Under the pieces are notes generated by a model. That model ran no database searches. It was not told the origin of the DNA and was given only the letters and a program-made list of their open reading frames with translations. Shown here one piece after another: positions 47,204 to 56,067 of a DNA stretch of 64,000 nucleotides (the first letter of the stretch is position 1; every line of letters starts with the position of its first letter). Location of the stretch: positions 620,001-684,000 of the forward strand of contig OZ243947.1 of the NCBI GenBank assembly GCA_965214375.1. Direction: 5' to 3'. Origin of the DNA: Endobugula sp965214375 (GTDB lineage Bacteria; Pseudomonadota; Gammaproteobacteria; Pseudomonadales; Cellvibrionaceae). Both the position numbers and the translations under genes were made by a program.

Positions 47204-47245
47204 GGTTAGTTGGTTTACAGCCATTGGCTTATATGCCAACTAACC
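47204..47245. repeat. Perfect operator-like inverted repeat without a gene start
   Basis: GGTTAGTTGG and CCAACTAACC are perfect 10-bp arms around 22 bp. It lies between two converging genes, so it does not drive an annotated gene. Two near-identical CCCCxTAAAACTGAGCG copies lie just to the left (47,101 and 47,167). Confidence 0.8.
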
Positions 47246-47253
47246 GAACCTAG

Positions 47254-48582
47254 TTATTCTGTGAGATAGAACCCATTCTCATCAATACTGAAAGACTTAG
47301 TGGCACTCTCCACCATTCTTATCATATCCAGATGTTCATAATGCGTTTCAATGTGTCTAATGTCTGTTCCAGCAAACTTTGCAACTTCGTAGTGTGGAAC
47401 TTTTGCAATCAATCGTGCAGTAATGCCAAAGTGTCTGAGTGAATAGTAGGTAAACTGCTTGCCTGTGTGTTCTTGCATTTCTGTGTAGTCCATCAACTCC
47501 TTCCAGTATTTGTAGAAGGTAGGTTTTGCAAGAACGCTGTGGTTCTTATGGTGAAGACATACATAATCATCTGGTTCTGTATGAGCAGACAGTTCTTTCA
47601 TTCTCTCAAGGTATCTGCCGCCTCTTGAAACGAACCTTCTGTCTTTTCTGTTCTTACAAATGTGAGCAGGTAAAGACAACTCAACCAGTGTGTCACCTTC
47701 ATGTCTGAACAACTTCACCATGTGCCACTTCAACAAACGAAGTTCACCAAAACGACAAAAGGTATTTGATTTGAGAAGAATGAAGTTCTGTATCAGAGAG
47801 CGATAGTAAATCTCATGCCCATCAACAGCGCCCTTCACCCATTCTCTCATTCTTGTATAGAACAGTTTGTATTCTTCTGGCGTGAAGGTATCTCTTCTTG
47901 GCATCTCTCTGATGCGAATCTCTTCAACATTGAACTTCTCAAATGGCAGTATTCCATGACGATACGCCCACTTCGCTATCGCATTTACGGTGGTGTATTC
48001 ATTTCTGATGGTCACATCTTCAACTTGATTGTCAGTCTGTTTACGCCTGAACATTCCAAAGTCTTAGAATGAGTTTCTATCCAGACTGCCCACTTTCTCA
48101 CGCTTGCCGATGTAGGGAACTATCCACCTACGGACTTGAGTTTTGAGAGTGCCTAAACGACCTGCCGTAATACGATTAGTCTCAACTTTGTCCTGTTGAT
48201 GCTGTAACCAATCCTCACACATATTACCAAAGGACAATCCAAATACTCTATGTCCTGTATTGATTTTGGAGAGGATGCCGAGCATCTCATTCTCACCAAG
48301 TTTGATTGCAGTATCTAAATCAGTGGTTCGTAATGACTGTCGGTAATACTTCTTTTCTTCTGGTATCCATGTTCGTAAATAGTAGTTACCGCCAGATTGA
48401 GGCGTTGTGTAGATGACACCTTTATCACCAAGTATGGGAACTTTGTTCAGATATGCATCAGACTTTGTCTTGAAACCTGTCTTGTTTTTGGAGTGCTTTG
48501 GACGAGTGGATAACGCCTGTGCCTTTTCTACAAGACTATGTGCATCCAGTGTGCCTTTGGGTTTCTGTTTTCTAACTGCCAT
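47254..48582 (-). pseudogene. Tyrosine integrase of element B with an in-frame TAA
   Basis: From ATG 48582 (AAGG upstream) the 175-codon N-terminal part includes the arm domain (GGNYYLRTWIPEEKKYYRQS) and a SAM-like core-binding part ending LDRNSF. TAA at 48064-48066 interrupts; the same frame continues DFGMFRRKQTDNQVEDVTIR and the catalytic domain: R in FCRFGELRLLKW, the His box YSLRHFGIT and Tyr in IETHYEHLD. Aligned with the integrase at 54669, the stop falls opposite Glu of RTDCENYF. It lies beside the guaA-end-like site at 48,832, mirroring its paralogue at 56,070. Confidence 0.85.
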
Positions 48583-48591
48583 AGTGTTCAA

Positions 48592-49049
48592 ACCTTAGTC
48601 ATAGTTACTAAGTTGTTACTAATTGGTTGGTAACAGGTTTGGAAGAATAAGGTATTGAAAACAAACGAAATGATTTTCAATATATCATTCTACGGAATAA
48701 CCTATCTACTTGGTAACAAACTTAGAAACTCACGAATCTAAACTGTTGAAAACACTATAACTTAGTAACAACTTGGTAACAAGTAGTATAGCCTAAGTTA
48801 TTGATATTATTGATTTTTTTGTAGATATATTATTCCCACTCAGTAGTAACATTGATTTTTTCTTGTTTAATATCAATCATTTACTACCTCGAAATAGTAA
48901 GTGTGTAACAAGTGTGTAACTCACCAACCACTCTGCACGTTTTTTCTACCCTTGTGTAACTATTGCAATTCAATAGTTTGCGCAATCCCTTGCTGCACAG
49001 TGTAAGACGAAGAACATGCTTAAACCACACGTTCTTCTGTTCTTTCTGT
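48592..49049. promoter_or_regulatory. Repeat-rich junction region between elements A and B
   Basis: No gene is seen. At least six copies of TTGTTACYAA or its complement TTRGTAACAA lie between 48,605 and 48,786, in both orientations, and GTGTAACAAG/GTGTAACT variants follow near 48,905. They flank the guaA-end-like site and look like integrase arm sites or iterons. The right part is AT-rich. Confidence 0.55.
48832..48845 (-). repeat. guaA-end-like attachment site, copy 2
   Basis: On the minus strand ACT GAG TGG GAA TAA encodes TEWE-stop, close to the TIEWE-stop of GuaA but with different synonymous codons (GAA, TAA instead of GAG, TAG). It therefore looks like a foreign guaA end carried by an element rather than a recent copy of the resident one. 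Confidence 0.6.
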
Positions 49050-49481
49050 TCACTTGTTCTTTTGTGTCACTCGTCTGCCAAACTGCGCTTGCTTTTCTAT
49101 CAGTGCATCTAACTCACCATGTTCAACAGCTTCGCGCACCTTAGCTAGCACGTCAGCAACTTCTGCTTCACTAGCTAGTTGGATAACATTCTTGCCTTTA
49201 GCAAACTCTAAAGGCTTGCTTCCATAGCGCACTACAAAATTTATCTTTCCAGCAACACTAGCAGTCCACCAACGCTTAACACGTTTGGCAACTTCCACTT
49301 TACGTTGGTTACCATGTTCGTCATTAACCCATTTGTGTTGCGTAGGTGTGTAGTCTTTATTTGCTGCAAGTTGGATTTGTTCATCAATCTTTGCAAGCAG
49401 CTTGCGACGACGAACAGCGATAGGGTTGTTGTTTTGAAGTGGATTAAAAGCAACGAAGTTTAACGTATCAAGTACAGTCAT
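49050..49481 (-). CDS. DUF6641-like protein
   Basis: From ATG 49481, with CAGGAGG before it, the 143-residue protein starts MTVLDTLNFVAFNPLQ and has a basic middle (AVRRRKLLAKIDEQIQLA, KWVNDEHGNQRKVEVAKRVK) ending in a helical tail. It resembles the DUF6641 proteins found in mobile islands of Vibrio-like bacteria, from memory. No biochemical role is known. It is the last gene of the leftward set. Confidence 0.65.
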   Translation of the reverse strand: MTVLDTLNFVAFNPLQNNNPIAVRRRKLLAKIDEQIQLAANKDYTPTQHKWVNDEHGNQRKVEVAKRVKRWWTASVAGKINFVVRYGSKPLEFAKGKNVIQLASEAEVADVLAKVREAVEHGELDALIEKQAQFGRRVTQKNK

Positions 49482-49543
49482 AACAGCCTCCTGGTTAGCT
49501 AAAAGCATTGTGCTTTCAGAGTTAGAAGGTTGTCATCCGAAAA

Positions 49544-50161
49544 CTAATTTAAATCTTCATCCTTATCAGAAAAGCGTTCAACACGTTCACCAAGTGTCTC
49601 ACCATCTTTCATCCAAAATGCCCATCCATTAGTTTGCTTCCACTTATACCCCTCTCTGTGTAAAAGAGTTAGTGCAGCTTTACTCAGACTTACAATTTCA
49701 CCTTCAAATTCTACTTTCTTATCAGCTACTACAGTCGCTGTTACAGCATCATCCTTTGAATAAGTAAGAACATCACCAACGTTAACGTGTGCATCAGAAA
49801 AGCTATAGCTTTTGCGCTTAGCTACAGTACGTTCAAGTGCTTCGATACTTTCTTCGTCTTCTGCAATATCTTCTTTAGGTGTAACGTCTTTACCATTCGT
49901 CAGCTTTAATGCAGAAATAACACGTTGCGCATCTATTTCGAAAAACTCACGTGTAGTTCTAACTCTAACATCAGCAAACGCTTGATGAACTAACCTTTCA
50001 ACAGCAACTTCGTCGTCTACTTCGATTGCAAACACACAACGAAAAGGAAGTGGTACACTTGTGTTATCAAGTTGTTTCAATCGCTGTTCTAAATCAACAG
50101 TACGTCCTACCTTTACGTAGTTGTCAAAAGCTGGATTACTCAATACGTAAACTATGCCCAT
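49544..50161 (-). CDS. GIY-YIG (T5orf172-type) nuclease-domain protein
   Basis: The 205-residue protein opens with a T5orf172/MUG113-type GIY-YIG domain: MGIVYVLSNPAFDNYVKVGR then TVDLEQRLKQLDN, CVFAIEVDDEVAVERLVHQA and the catalytic-type Glu in REFFEI. The C-terminal half (residues 115-205) is a separate region with KAALTLLHREGYKWKQ. The start overlaps the stop of the gene upstream. Such domains appear in mobile-element and phage proteins; the target is unknown. Confidence 0.82.
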   Translation of the reverse strand: MGIVYVLSNPAFDNYVKVGRTVDLEQRLKQLDNTSVPLPFRCVFAIEVDDEVAVERLVHQAFADVRVRTTREFFEIDAQRVISALKLTNGKDVTPKEDIAEDEESIEALERTVAKRKSYSFSDAHVNVGDVLTYSKDDAVTATVVADKKVEFEGEIVSLSKAALTLLHREGYKWKQTNGWAFWMKDGETLGERVERFSDKDEDLN

Positions 50162-50802
50162 TAGCCTCTTCCAATATTATGCATTGCACGTTCAACTACA
50201 GCTAACTTAACACTTTGCTTACTCGAAAGTCTGCTATCATCACTTAGCTTTTCATGACTACGTGATGTAACCAAGCGTGGCAGTGACACTATATCTGCGC
50301 TTAAGTCGCTACCTACTTCAAAGCTAATCTCTCTATCAAACCAAACACGAAGACTACTGTCAGAGTGCACAATTTCTTGCAGTATCTCTAGTGCATCCTC
50401 ACAAAGGCTTTCGCATTTGTAGTAGCATTTCTTGGCTGTAGCGTGATTACCTCTATTACTGTAACTCTCAGCTCGGTTATGCATCATGTTTGCTTGTCTT
50501 AACTTTGCCTCGTAGCGTTTAATCTCACTCGGTTTATCCTTGAGCGCCTCACGCAGTTCAAGCTGCTCTTGCCACTCATACTCAAGCTGTTCGTATTCCT
50601 CTTCGCTTAACCACGTACGCAGCTGACGGTTTTGCACGTTTTCTCCACGCTTAAGTTTGTCAGCTATACCTTCTAACTTGTTAAGACGTTTGGTTTCGTC
50701 AGCAGTTAGTTCGCGACGTGGATTTGCTTTTTCAATTCGTTCTTTCAGCAGCTTGCTCAAGTTGCTGCTTTGCTTCTTTTGGTTATCGAGCCACTCACTC
50801 AT
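50161..50802 (-). CDS. Unknown helical protein
   Basis: The 213-residue protein from ATG 50802 starts MSEWLDNQKKQSSNLSKLL and is mostly charged helices (QLEYEWQEQLELREALKDKP). A TPR-like stretch (MHNRAESYSNRGNHATAKKC) lies near residue 115. Its stop overlaps the next gene's start (ATG/TAA region at 50161) and its start lies 9 bp after the cytidylyltransferase stop. It belongs to the same operon. Function unknown. Confidence 0.62.
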   Translation of the reverse strand: MSEWLDNQKKQSSNLSKLLKERIEKANPRRELTADETKRLNKLEGIADKLKRGENVQNRQLRTWLSEEEYEQLEYEWQEQLELREALKDKPSEIKRYEAKLRQANMMHNRAESYSNRGNHATAKKCYYKCESLCEDALEILQEIVHSDSSLRVWFDREISFEVGSDLSADIVSLPRLVTSRSHEKLSDDSRLSSKQSVKLAVVERAMHNIGRG

Positions 50803-50810
50803 GGCGATAA

Positions 50811-51548
50811 TTAAAATGTCCAATTTTCATCGAATGCATTTTTCTTATAGATATTCAGTTTTTCTTCTGCAATTTCGAAGTCCTCAAGCGTGTCAATATC
50901 AACTACATTATTTCTGTGCAGCAATTGCAACTTTACTTTAGAATTCACCAAGAGCGATTTTCGTCTTACAGCAACTGCTCTGCTGACATAAAATTGGCCA
51001 GCATCATGTTTCGCTTCGATTAAATCTTGCGATCTAGTTGAATAATGTTCTGGGTGAAACATTTCAGCATATCCAAAATCGTTTTCAAATACCGCTCTTT
51101 GGATCGGAAAGGAAAAGTTGGTAGCTGACATCACAGAGACACACTCGTGATCATCGTCTAATGCACCTATGGCTCCACGTATGTCATTTTCGTTTAGCAG
51201 AACTGCAGTTGGGTATACTGTAAGGACAAAATCAACTTTTTTTACATTAGCTTCATACCAATCTAGTGCATGCTCAACAACTGCTGCTGTGCCAGTGTAA
51301 TCATCAGAGAGAGCATCTGGCCTAAGAAATGGAACACTTAGCCCCTTGTCTTCAGTACATTCTTTAATCAATTCTGAATCGGTAGATATCAAAATATTTT
51401 CACCAGAGAAAATCTTTTTAAGTTCCATCAAAGGCCAGTAGATCATTGGTTGGCCTGATATTTTTTTTATATTCTTATTTGGAATTCGTTTGCTTCCACC
51501 ACGCGCTGGGATAACTACCAAAGTAGAGTCAATGCTAAATTTTGACAT
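50811..51548 (-). CDS. Pseudaminic/sialic-type CMP-sugar cytidylyltransferase
   Basis: The 245-residue protein has the NTP-binding signature LVVIPARGGSKRIPNKNIK, then GQPMIYWPLM, ILISTDSELI, LRPDALSDDYTGTAAVVEHA and DAGQFYVS, as in PseF and NeuA. It should activate a nonulosonic acid with CTP. None of the other genes of that pathway are here; it is flanked by small mobile-element genes. It overlaps the start of the gene at 51535 by 14 bases. Confidence 0.88.
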   Translation of the reverse strand: MSKFSIDSTLVVIPARGGSKRIPNKNIKKISGQPMIYWPLMELKKIFSGENILISTDSELIKECTEDKGLSVPFLRPDALSDDYTGTAAVVEHALDWYEANVKKVDFVLTVYPTAVLLNENDIRGAIGALDDDHECVSVMSATNFSFPIQRAVFENDFGYAEMFHPEHYSTRSQDLIEAKHDAGQFYVSRAVAVRRKSLLVNSKVKLQLLHRNNVVDIDTLEDFEIAEEKLNIYKKNAFDENWTF

Positions 51549-51723
51549 TTACCCTTTCCCCTTCGTCATCTTCAACATAGAGAACAAATCTATCATCAAA
51601 ATACCCTTTCTTGTCCAATTCATGCTTCAACTTGTAATCGTCAGATGCCTCTTGAAGCGTTTCAAATGAATCTTTGCAAATTAGACCCAATTTCGAATAA
51701 ACCACGTGGTATTTGGTTGTCAT
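51535..51723 (-). CDS. Unknown small protein
   Basis: The 62-residue acidic protein (MTTKYHVVYSKLGLICKDSF start, FVLYVEDDEGERVNVKI end) lies between the H-NS-like peptide and the cytidylyltransferase, overlapping both. Tight overlap supports real translation. No family is recognised. Confidence 0.6.
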   Translation of the reverse strand: MTTKYHVVYSKLGLICKDSFETLQEASDDYKLKHELDKKGYFDDRFVLYVEDDEGERVNVKI

Positions 51724-51896
51724 GACTTCTTCCGCCCTTCAGATAACGAACCTTTTAACATGCTAGCAGTAAAGCCAAACTCTTTGCAAAGACGCTTTAC
51801 TTCTTTCAGTGCGTTAGCACGTTCGTTCTTCTTAGCTTCAACCATCTGCTGCTGAATTGCTTCCATTTCAGCTTTCAACTCGTCATAAGATGTCAT
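51720..51896 (-). CDS. H-NS-like small DNA-binding protein
   Basis: This 58-residue gene starts MTSYDELKAEMEAIQQQMVE and ends ALKEVKRLCKEFGFTASMLK then GSLSEGRKKS. The pattern of a short coiled coil followed by KEVKRLCKEFGFT is common in small H-NS-family proteins of mobile elements. The stop overlaps the next start (ATGA). It may silence element genes; this is inferred from the family. Confidence 0.7.
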   Translation of the reverse strand: MTSYDELKAEMEAIQQQMVEAKKNERANALKEVKRLCKEFGFTASMLKGSLSEGRKKS

Positions 51897-52092
51897 CTCA
51901 ACTCTCTCTTGGTTATGTGTCAGTCTTATATTATAGATTTGTTAAAGGGATGAAAAGCACTTTTTTTCTACGCTTGCTGAAGTGTAGTGAGTTTAAGGGG
52001 ATAGTATTTGCACAGCGTCTCACTATGCCCGTCAGTGGTTCTGTCAACCACACAGTCAAACAGCTACAAACCATGCACTTTTGACTGGTTTT

Positions 52093-52413
52093 CTAACTCT
52101 TTTGTCTGTCGTCTTGTTGAGTTGGTAACGGTGGTTGCGGACGAATAGGTGTAAAGTCTGTTCGTTCTGTGTCTTTTGGCGTCGTCTGCTGCTGTGGTTC
52201 TTGCTTGACTATCTTAGTCTTTGGAACAGCTACAGTGCGTGTAACAGCCTTTGTTTCTGGTTTTGCCATCTTCTTTGCAAGTGCAACCACACTGCCGCTT
52301 GTGCCAAGCATTAACTCAAGTGCTGCCCACTTTGTCTCGTCGTCTACACGTTCGATTTCGCTGCGTATGGCGTTCAATGCTTGCTGTATGTCTTGTAATG
52401 TACTCTTGTTCAT
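52093..52413 (-). CDS. Unknown protein with a Pro/Gln-rich tail
   Basis: The 106-residue protein (MNKSTLQDIQQALNAIRSEI) has an N-terminal helix, a short hydrophobic part and a low-complexity tail (QEPQQQTTPKDTERTDFTPI). It is probably real because the frame is open and codon use matches its neighbours, but no family is seen. Confidence 0.5.
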   Translation of the reverse strand: MNKSTLQDIQQALNAIRSEIERVDDETKWAALELMLGTSGSVVALAKKMAKPETKAVTRTVAVPKTKIVKQEPQQQTTPKDTERTDFTPIRPQPPLPTQQDDRQKS

Positions 52414-52567
52414 ACTGTTATTTAGCAACTAGCAGAATGGGGTGATGCAAAATCACCACCTCACTTCTGTAAGTACTCCAACGCTGAAAACCGCAGCACT
52501 AAAATTTACTGCTTAAAACCCAATTTCGGATGACGAGGTTGTTGGCTTGAAGCTATAGTGCTATTTG

Positions 52568-52882
52568 TCAAATCCTCACCTCGTCTTTCCACCACCCCAC
52601 AGCATCACTGTTTATCTGCTTATGACACTGTTCGCTCAGCTCAATAAAACGCTTTCCTAGCTGTGTATGGCGTTCTGTCGCCATCATACAGCGTCCGTAG
52701 TGCTGTAATTTGCTTGCACATATAGCAAACGTACCCACGCTTGGTTTAACACGTTTAAAACGCAGCGTACGCATGTAGCACTCGCTTCTACACAGCCAGT
52801 CTTTGCTGAATTCGCTTTCGCTGCTTACAGCACCAATCTGCTGCAATAACTCAAATACTTCGTTTAGAACCGTTTTCTGCAT
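52568..52882 (-). CDS. DUF6626-like protein
   Basis: From ATG 52882, with GAGGAATG before it, the 104-residue protein reads MQKTVLNEVFELLQQIGAVS, DWLCRSECYMRTLRFKRVKP and FIELSEQCHKQI. This fits the DUF6626 pattern as I remember it from integrative elements. Possible transcription-related helical protein; role unknown. Confidence 0.6.
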   Translation of the reverse strand: MQKTVLNEVFELLQQIGAVSSESEFSKDWLCRSECYMRTLRFKRVKPSVGTFAICASKLQHYGRCMMATERHTQLGKRFIELSEQCHKQINSDAVGWWKDEVRI

Positions 52883-53638
52883 CAATCATTCCTCAGTTGA
52901 TAAATAACTACATGCACAGCTTGTATGTGTTGCTGTGTATTTAGCGCGTATTGCTAGTAACAAATGAGATTAAGGTTGGTACGCCGATTGAAATAGTACT
53001 GCTGATGCCTTCTGATGTGAGAGGACAAGCAAACGGACTGCTCATTGTCTGCTTCAATGCACTACCCCAGTGATGCTGGGATGCCTTAAACGACACACCT
53101 AAGTGTGATTAACGATTTTGCATTGTCGGAATGGTTGAATAGGAACGCCTATTGTAAAGTGAGTTGGAATTGTCATTAAACCAACAAAGTCGCTGCGCTG
53201 CTTCTGGCTGGCTCGTGGCAATGACTTGCGTAAAACAGCACGTAATAGGTGATAGCAAAACCTACCTTCCTCGTTAAGAGTTGTGTAAGCCCAGTTGTGT
53301 AATCCTCATTAAATGAGTGAAGAACTTTAATCATTGCCTAAAACTAGGCTTTGACTTGTTCTTCCTAGTAAATGAGTAAGAGACAATTATTCAGTCAAAG
53401 AAAATCACTCTGTGCTGTATGTGATTGAGCGAATGCGAAAGAACAAACGGCACAAGTAGTGTTAGCGAAGCTGACACTCAAACAGCACTTTAAATAAGTA
53501 AGAAAATTGTGATTATCTTACATTTCCACATAAGTCTTTGATGTATGGAAGGAATTATATGAGCACTTATTGGTTGCTCAAATAGAACCTCAGAAAATAC
53601 GCTGTATGTACGAAAACATTATATTTAGGTGGTGACAT
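52883..53638. other. 750-bp region without a recognisable gene
   Basis: No coding frame above background is seen. It contains several short inverted repeats (for example AGTCATTGCCACGAG-type arms near 53,205 and CTAGGCTTTGACTTG near 53,345). It separates the left and right parts of element A and could hold an origin, a transfer site or an RNA gene. Nothing identifies which. Confidence 0.45.
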
Positions 53639-54211
53639 ATGGCACAAGCCAAGACACTTAACAAAACAGAACTCAAGCAGCTGCTAGACGTAACAAATTC
53701 GTGCAGTCGTTATCCACTGCGTGACAGCACCATGCTGCTGTTTACGCATTTGTGTGGTTTACATGTTGGAGAAGTTGCAGCACTGCGCTTTGATGACGTA
53801 TTAGATTCAAACGACACAGTACGAGACGAAATGACACTTGATGCAGCACGTACCAAGTCAAAACGAGCACGTAAGATATTTTTACCAAAGCAAATGCAGC
53901 GTCAGCTACAAGCATACGTTAGAAGCGTAGCTAAGCGTCCACAGCATGGTTATTTGTTCTCTACACAAAAGAGTGCGCGATTTAGTTCAAACACTGCTAC
54001 ACAGCATCTACAACGCTTGTATGCACGTGCTGGAATTGCTGGCGCTACGTCACACAGTGTCAGACGTACTTGGTTAACATCACTTAGTCAGAAAGGAGTG
54101 AGTGTATTTGTTCTAGCTGATATGGCTGGACACAGAAGCATTCAGACAACACAGCGTTACGTGACAGTTAACGATGAGATGAAACGAAACGCTGCTGGAC
54201 TTATCACTTAA
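53639..54211 (+). CDS. Short tyrosine recombinase, catalytic domain only
   Basis: This 190-residue protein holds only the catalytic domain: GLHVGEVAALR where family members have GLRxGE, a Lys in RTKSKRARKIFLP, the H-x-x-R box SHSVRRTW, a His in MAGHRSIQTT and Tyr in TQRYVTV. The first catalytic Arg appears to be His here, so activity is doubtful. Short recombinases of this kind often sit in the middle of integrative elements as a second recombinase. It converges with the unknown gene at 54204. Confidence 0.8.
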   Translation: MAQAKTLNKTELKQLLDVTNSCSRYPLRDSTMLLFTHLCGLHVGEVAALRFDDVLDSNDTVRDEMTLDAARTKSKRARKIFLPKQMQRQLQAYVRSVAKRPQHGYLFSTQKSARFSSNTATQHLQRLYARAGIAGATSHSVRRTWLTSLSQKGVSVFVLADMAGHRSIQTTQRYVTVNDEMKRNAAGLIT

Positions 54212-54656
54212 CCAAACTGAAGATGTGTCCATAGTCCATTTTTTCAATTGATTCAAATGAACCATCCTTGTGTAACGCGAGAAATTCTCCATTCTGATTT
54301 AGCTTTAAGGGCACTGGAAGCTGAACATCTTTTGTAACATAATTAGCGATATTTAAGTCACTAACGTACTCGTAAGATTTTGTATCGCTATCATTTTTAG
54401 GCGTTATATCGAAGTGTTGGTTCTGTGGATTAACTACCCAGAAGTGAGGAACTATCGCAGTACCTAGTTCACCTAAATAATCTCCAACCAACCATCCACT
54501 ATGCATGTTCCAATCATCGTTGATATCTAAAAATAACATCATGTTCTGAAAACACTGATTTGGTTTTGCGTCATCGAAATGCAGAGGTTTAACATCAACT
54601 GATTTTACTTTTTTGTCATTTATCCAGTTAACGAGAACACGTGTGGCTTTTTTCAT
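54204..54656 (-). CDS. Unknown protein
   Basis: The 150-residue protein starts MKKATRVLVNWINDKKVKSV and has NQCFQNMMLFLDINDDWNMH, HSGWLVGDYLGELGTAIVPH and FWVVNPQNQHFDITPKN, a pattern with conserved Cys, His and Asp that recalls a small papain-like domain. That is only a resemblance. It lies between two recombinase genes. Confidence 0.6.
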   Translation of the reverse strand: MKKATRVLVNWINDKKVKSVDVKPLHFDDAKPNQCFQNMMLFLDINDDWNMHSGWLVGDYLGELGTAIVPHFWVVNPQNQHFDITPKNDSDTKSYEYVSDLNIANYVTKDVQLPVPLKLNQNGEFLALHKDGSFESIEKMDYGHIFSLVK

Positions 54657-54668
54657 TTTGATACTCCT

Positions 54669-55904
54669 CTACAGCACTTCAATAGTGCCATCTTCTCTAC
54701 GTCTGTAGTCAGCTACAGCGTTCGTTAAACGTATTTCGTCATTCAAGTGATAATACGTCTTTTCAATCTGCGCCACGCTATTGCCACACATATCTGCTAT
54801 TTGTCTAAACGTTAAGCCACTCATAATACGTTGCGTAATCATAAAGTGACGCAAGCTGTAGGGAACTAAGTCACGTACTTCCCTATCAGCAATATCAGCT
54901 AATTTAATCATCTTGTGGAAGTGGTATAGCAGCGTACGCTTACTTAGTTCGTTTTCGTTATCAACTGTAAAGATTAACTCGTCAGCTGTTTTAGGCTTAG
55001 ATATTTCACGCAAGCGTTCAAAGTACTGTCCATTGCGACACAAGAAGGTGCGACTTGTACGCACTTTACTTGTCTCTGCGCGAACATGGATACGTGCTAG
55101 CTTTTTTTCTTCGCCATTCACTTTGTGACATTCAATCTGCACATCAATCCAACGTAGCTGTCGCTGTTCACCAACACGCAAACCACTGTTAGCTGCGATA
55201 AGCACGTAGTGCTGCACGATTTTTAGCTCTCTAAGTTCTGCATCATCTAGCTTGTTGTGTTTCGCAGTGTAGGTGCGCATAGCACGATACAGTGCTTCGT
55301 ACTCATCGTTAGTAAGTGTTGCACGACGAATAGCTTAATTGCCTTTGTCTAAGCGTGGCAGCTTCTTAAAGTCAAAGCCATCGATGTGTGTTTCGCTATT
55401 CTTATGTAGCCACTTCATAAGCGCATTAATTGTGCTTTGTTCGTTTTGAACTGTGACTTGTTTGACGTTGCCGTTGGTGGCTTTGTGACGATGGTAGAAG
55501 TAGTTTTCGCAGTCAGTGCGTTCTAGTTATTTCAGCTTAGTGTCTTTGCCTATGAAGCTAAGAAAATGCTGTAAGTGCGTTGCGATTGTTGTGTGTCGTC
55601 CTTTGACTATGTGTCCAAGTTCAACGTCACGCTGTCGAAAGCTAAGATACTTCTCCACACCTTCTTTTGTGGTTATGGAGAAGTAGGTTTTGCCTTGCTG
55701 TAGATTAGCGTAAATCTCTAAGTACGCAGCTTTACCCTTTTCAATTGCAGTAGCTTCACTGCGTGTACGAAGGCTTTTACGTGCGTACTTGTTTTCTTTT
55801 GACAACCACATACGAAACTGCCAATACTCACCTCGATTATAGATACAAGCTTCGTCAAATATTGGTATTTCGCCTTCAGCACAGTGCTGTTTCTTTAGTG
55901 CCAA
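54669..55904 (-). pseudogene. Tyrosine integrase of element A with two in-frame TAA codons
   Basis: From ATG 55904 the frame gives an arm domain (GEYWQFRMWLSKENKYARKS) and core-binding helices to GKDTKLK; TAA at 55527-55529; LERTDCENYFYHRHKATNGN and a linker to RLDKGN; TAA at 55335-55337; then AIRRATLTNDEYEALYRAMR and a complete catalytic domain (R in SGLRVGEQRQLRW, His box YSLRHFMIT, Tyr in KTYYHLND). No base is missing, so both breaks are single substitutions. The second TAA aligns with Glu of REMPRRDTFT in the integrase at 47254. It lies next to the 3' end of guaA, its likely target. Confidence 0.87.
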
Positions 55905-56067
55905 ATCTTAGTCTCTGAGTTACTACAAGTTTCAGTAGTCACACGTTTGTGCAACATTTTGTTTAACTGTATGAAAAAAGACTAAGGAAATCAACGATTG
56001 ATTTCTTATTGTGAAAGTAATGTGTAAGTAACTAATTCAATAAAATCAATTACTTACACTAAAATAA

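Larger units (their letters stand above)
40378..48845. mobile_element. Element B: integrative element with HUH replication gene
   Basis: The limits are the guaA-end-like sites at 40,378 and 48,832. Inside are a serine recombinase, unknown genes, an HUH-type initiator, a ribbon-helix-helix-like protein and, next to the right site, a tyrosine integrase. Most transcription units share one promoter module and a short palindromic hairpin (ACTCTGAACAGAGT), which sets this segment apart from its neighbours. Confidence 0.6.
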
